Source of the DNA: Larix sibirica
Lineage: Eukaryota > Streptophyta > Pinopsida > Pinales > Pinaceae
NCBI GenBank assembly: GCA_004151065.3
Contig: NWUY0300026359.1
Location: 73,192 to 83,324, forward strand
Reading direction: 5' to 3'
Length of the DNA stretch: 10,133 nt
A program made the position numbers and the translations under genes. A model generated the notes under the pieces. It was not told where the DNA came from. It did no database searches and saw only the letters and a list, made by a program, of their open reading frames with translations. How positions within the stretch are numbered: the first letter of the stretch is position 1; every line of letters starts with the position of its first letter. Shown here one piece after another: positions 7,718-10,133 of this stretch.

Positions 7718-7985
7718 TTTTTTTTCAATCGAAAAAAAAGTTTCTTTCTATTCATGGACTGAATCAAAGAAACTACATAATTGCCTATCCCATAGATAGA
7801 GTTCTAATATCCCAATATTTACAATAAGTTCTAATTTTTGTAGTCTATGTCAAAAGACACAAAATTGTCAAGTGTATCCCACTAATTAAATTTTATGAAA
7901 CAGTCTGTATCTGTTCATACTTATATATAAAAGGCTTACGATAATTCTATACGATCTGGAAAAAATATGTAAACTATTCTAATAA
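7717..7985 (-). other. LINE 3' untranslated region and poly(A)
   Basis: This lies between the ORF2 stop and the target-site duplication. It ends (minus) with ctttttttt, cgatt, gaaaaaaaaa, a near-perfect T/A hairpin immediately before or including the tail. Structured 3' ends are used by LINE reverse transcriptases to recognise their own RNA, but that role here is inferred. Confidence 0.75.
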
Positions 7986-9847
7986 CTAATAGATCCGATA
8001 TCGACCTTCCTCCCGTAAGGCCTTGCTTACAAAAATAGATAAATGAAAACAACCTTCTCCAAGCTCCATCCCTTTCTTGGAAAGTAAATCATCCCCCTGT
8101 TTGAAAGTCCTAGAAATACGATGAAAGGAAAGAGTAGAAAACTATCGGCGTAAAATACCAATCCTAGATTTCCAATGCTCTAGGGAGGCACCCTGTAGGT
8201 GACGGGACCCTTTGATCCAATCGATGATAATTGAAGAGTCTCCAAATATCTGTAATTCCTTGATCCCCACAGATAAAGCAAAGGAAAGTAACCCCCATAA
8301 TGAGAGTAGTTCTGCCCTGGAGTTGCTTCCTTTGCCACAACCAAATGAACCCTTAAAATAATGATTGCTGGAAATAAAATGTAGGAACCCTGTTCCACAT
8401 AAACCTCTTTGCTCTGCACCATAACAAAAATACCATAGGGAGCAATGCATCCGAAACAGGAGGAGTAAATGGCCCATTTTTAATAGGAATCTCCTTTGGT
8501 GCAATATCTAAAATAAATTTCATAATATAAATGCATGCCCGAGCAAAGTTGTAATTGAAATCTTCAAATAAGATGAGGTTCCGCATTATCCGAAGACCCC
8601 AAAAAAACCAGAGTGGAAAGACATAATTAGATCTCTTTATACGAAACCACTCGGCTAAGGCTAGATCTAGTGTGGCAAAATGCCACCCAAAGTGTATACC
8701 CCAACGACTAGTTAATTCCTCCCAGAGTTGACAAAAGATGGAACAATGAGTAAATAAATGGTCGACTGTTTCTTATGCCTGATAACAAAGGGGGCATCTA
8801 GTTGGCACCTTGCCTGACATAGTTATCCCCAATAAGTACCTTATTATTTAACACCGACCAAATGAAACAATGCACTTTGTTGGGCACTTGCCATCCCCAT
8901 AGGCAGCGAGACCACCATTACTGCTGGGCCACTGAATATAATGAAGCAATAGCCGAATATGCCAAACATGTTGTCACCTCCCCGCAAGAATATTTCCAAT
9001 ACCAAACAAGTTTATCATAATGATCCATCAAATTAATCCCCAAATGTACCAACTTGGCAACATAGCCCTCTGGCATGCAGTTGGTTCAATGTCGGTAGGG
9101 ATAAAATAATATTACATCCAATCACATGTTCTACCCCCAAACAAACTTGGAAGTTGTCCCCCACCTGCCACCCTATCCATCTATTGAGTAATGGAAAGAC
9201 ATCAATTAAACCGCTCCACATATTTGAAATAGCTGGAGAATTTTTCTGTACGCGCCTGATCCATTCAGGTACAAACATTGCCTTCAAATATTTGTCCCGG
9301 ATAATCACCCCCCAAAGACCAGGATGAGTAATGCCTCACCATAGACTCTCGAGGTGTAGTGCATAATAGACCCATAATAAGTTCTGAATGCCCCAACCAC
9401 CTATAATCTTCGGGCGTGCCAACTTAACCCACATTGCAAGATGTACACTTACCTTACTTGGTAAGGCATACCACAAGAAATTAAAAATAATATGCCTGAT
9501 CTGATGAAGTATGCTCATGGGTACTTTTTCCATAGTTAGCCAATAGACCAACAAGTTAGACATGGAAAAATTTATAAGTGTAAGTCGGCCCCCAATAGAG
9601 AGTTTGCGGTTGTACCAAGCACAAATTCTCTTTTCAAACTTCATAATAAGCCAACGCTAGTCTGATATATGATAATCATTCGGCTTCAAAAAATAGCCAA
9701 GATACTTCAGTCCACCTTCCAACTCTAGAGTATCAAAAGGGAAAATAGAACGCAACTGTTCTCTCGGATCATCCTCAATATTTAAAAGAAAGAGACTACA
9801 TTTAAGCGTACTTACCACCATGCCCGATGCTAGACAGAACTTGTCTA
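7718..9847 (-). mobile_element. LINE (plant L1 type), 5'-truncated, 2.13 kb
   Basis: This is a non-LTR retrotransposon inserted with an 18-bp target-site duplication. On the minus strand it starts at 9847 inside the reverse transcriptase domain, runs through the RT tail, a zinc-knuckle region and RNase H, then a 3' UTR of about 270 bp ending cttttttttcgattg plus a short poly(A). The 5' truncation and target-site duplication are the normal result of target-primed reverse transcription. The endonuclease and the RT catalytic core are missing, so it cannot move on its own. Confidence 0.92.
7986..9847 (-). pseudogene. LINE ORF2 C-terminal half: RT tail, zf-RVT, RNase H
   Basis: Minus strand, in order. 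RT end (9847-9660): LDKFCLASGMVVSTLKCSLF. After a TAG at 9659-9657 where Trp is expected: MKFEKRICAWYNRKLSIGGR, LTLINF, FNFLWY, GGWGIQNL. After a TGA near 9338-9336 the same frame continues: GVIIRDKYLKAMFVPEWIRR, to a frameshift near 9035. The next frame reads LMDHYDKLVWYWKYSCGEVT and VPNKVHCFIWSVLNNKVL. A second shift near 8800 leads to the zinc knuckle CPLC...ETVDHLFTHC (8796-8743). RNase H (8372-7986): GSNSRAELLSLWGLLSFA, LQIFGDSSIIIDWIKG and FKQGDDLLSKKGMEL, so the Glu and two of the Asp residues are seen; the first Asp is not clear. It ends at TAG 7988-7986. Known: this order is the plant L1-type ORF2 carboxyl half. At least four stops and two or more frameshifts make it dead. Confidence 0.9.
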
Positions 9848-9865
9848 GAAATTCCAAACCAAGAT
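9848..9865. repeat. LINE target-site duplication, 5' (right) copy
   Basis: A perfect 18-bp match to 7700-7717, abutting the first recognisable LINE codons (ctagacaag on the minus strand). Bases on either side differ, so the boundaries are exact to one base. Confidence 0.92.
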
Positions 9866-9965
9866 AACCAACCTAAGCTTATAAATTTTAATGCAAATTT
9901 AAACTTACACTTACAATGGTTAAATAAATAATTTTAAGATTTTAGTTTCTTAATTTTCTTTGTTC

Positions 9966-10031
9966 ATTCCCTTTTTAGGATCATGTAGACCAAACTCGAT
10001 TCCCTTTTTAGGATCCTATAGACCAAACTCG
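9966..10031. repeat. Tandem duplication, two 33-bp units
   Basis: The units 9966-9998 and 9999-10031 both run attccctttttaggatc through agaccaaactcg and differ at two positions (catgtag against cctatag). A recent local duplication with no evident role. Confidence 0.9.
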
Positions 10032-10089
10032 ATTTAAGAGACATAAAAGACACAGTCACCAATATTAAGAATAAGAAATGTTTAAGAGA

Positions 10090-10107
10090 TTTTTTTTTTT
10101 TTTTTTT
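10090..10107. repeat. Homopolymer run of 18 T
   Basis: A long T-run near the right edge. It could be the poly(A) tail of another minus-strand retroposon whose body lies beyond the window, or a plain microsatellite; only 26 bases follow, too few to decide. Confidence 0.7.
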
Positions 10108-10133
10108 GAATAGAATGAGTTAACAAGGGACAA

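Larger units (their letters stand above)
7014..8349. repeat. Direct duplication unit 2
   Basis: This is the second occurrence of 5678-7012, about 1% different, in the same orientation. It begins inside copy B sequence without the left part of that repeat, and at its right end it continues smoothly into the rest of the LINE. It is the unit whose LINE flank matches the distant target-site duplication exactly, so it is the better version of the locus. Confidence 0.95.
9866..10133. other. AT-rich flank right of the LINE
   Basis: This continues the locus that the LINE split; its left partner ends at 7699. It contains the 33-bp tandem repeat and the T-run listed separately, and no open frame or RNA gene that I can support. 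Confidence 0.6.

Noticed and set aside
5678-8349. A genuine recent tandem duplication
   Set aside because: It remains possible, but the N exactly on the junction, the cut through the LINE at no natural boundary, and the clustering of differences at one unit's end favour an assembly join. Reads are needed to exclude it fully.

Overview
This is eukaryotic nuclear DNA, almost certainly from a plant and perhaps one with a large, repeat-filled genome such as a gymnosperm; the species is inferred and cannot be fixed from the window. The evidence is AT-rich sequence with no intact cellular gene and several generations of plant-type retroelements, all broken by stop codons and frameshifts: a Ty1/copia tail, a Ty3/gypsy polyprotein end of chromovirus type, a tRNA-type SINE, and a LINE carrying a zinc-knuckle region and a C-terminal RNase H.

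Layout. Positions 3-236 (+) are the last codons of a copia polyprotein, followed by a polypurine tract and the start of its 3' LTR at 243. Positions 511-1608 hold nothing I can assign. Positions 1609-2140 are copy A of a diverged, unidentified repeat family whose copy B lies at 5245-5832. Between them are old local tandem repeats (145-bp units at 2215-2500, units of about 211-216 bp at 2571-2980, 38-bp units at 3673-3748, 98-bp units at 3958-4151). A decayed gypsy pol end (integrase C-terminal part plus chromodomain-like tail) lies on the minus strand at 4351-5236, with a probable LTR start at 4389. A 293-bp SINE with 19-bp target-site duplications is inserted inside that gypsy remnant at 4780-5072.

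The main structural feature is a direct duplication of 1,336 bp. Positions 5678-7012 reappear at 7014-8348 with 14 substitutions and no indels, and the only ambiguous base in the window (N, 7013) sits exactly on the junction. This looks like two overlapping contig ends or haplotypes joined without merging, so one unit is probably not real. The second unit runs on into a 5'-truncated LINE on the minus strand (7718-9847) bounded by a perfect 18-bp target-site duplication; the first unit holds only the 3' piece of the same LINE, cut at the N.

No cellular gene, RNA gene, CRISPR array or operon is supported. The elements do not work together; the window is a nested record of retroelement insertions. 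I did not find a new biological system. The points most worth following are the probable assembly artefact, the precisely bounded LINE and SINE insertions, and the unidentified A/B repeat family.
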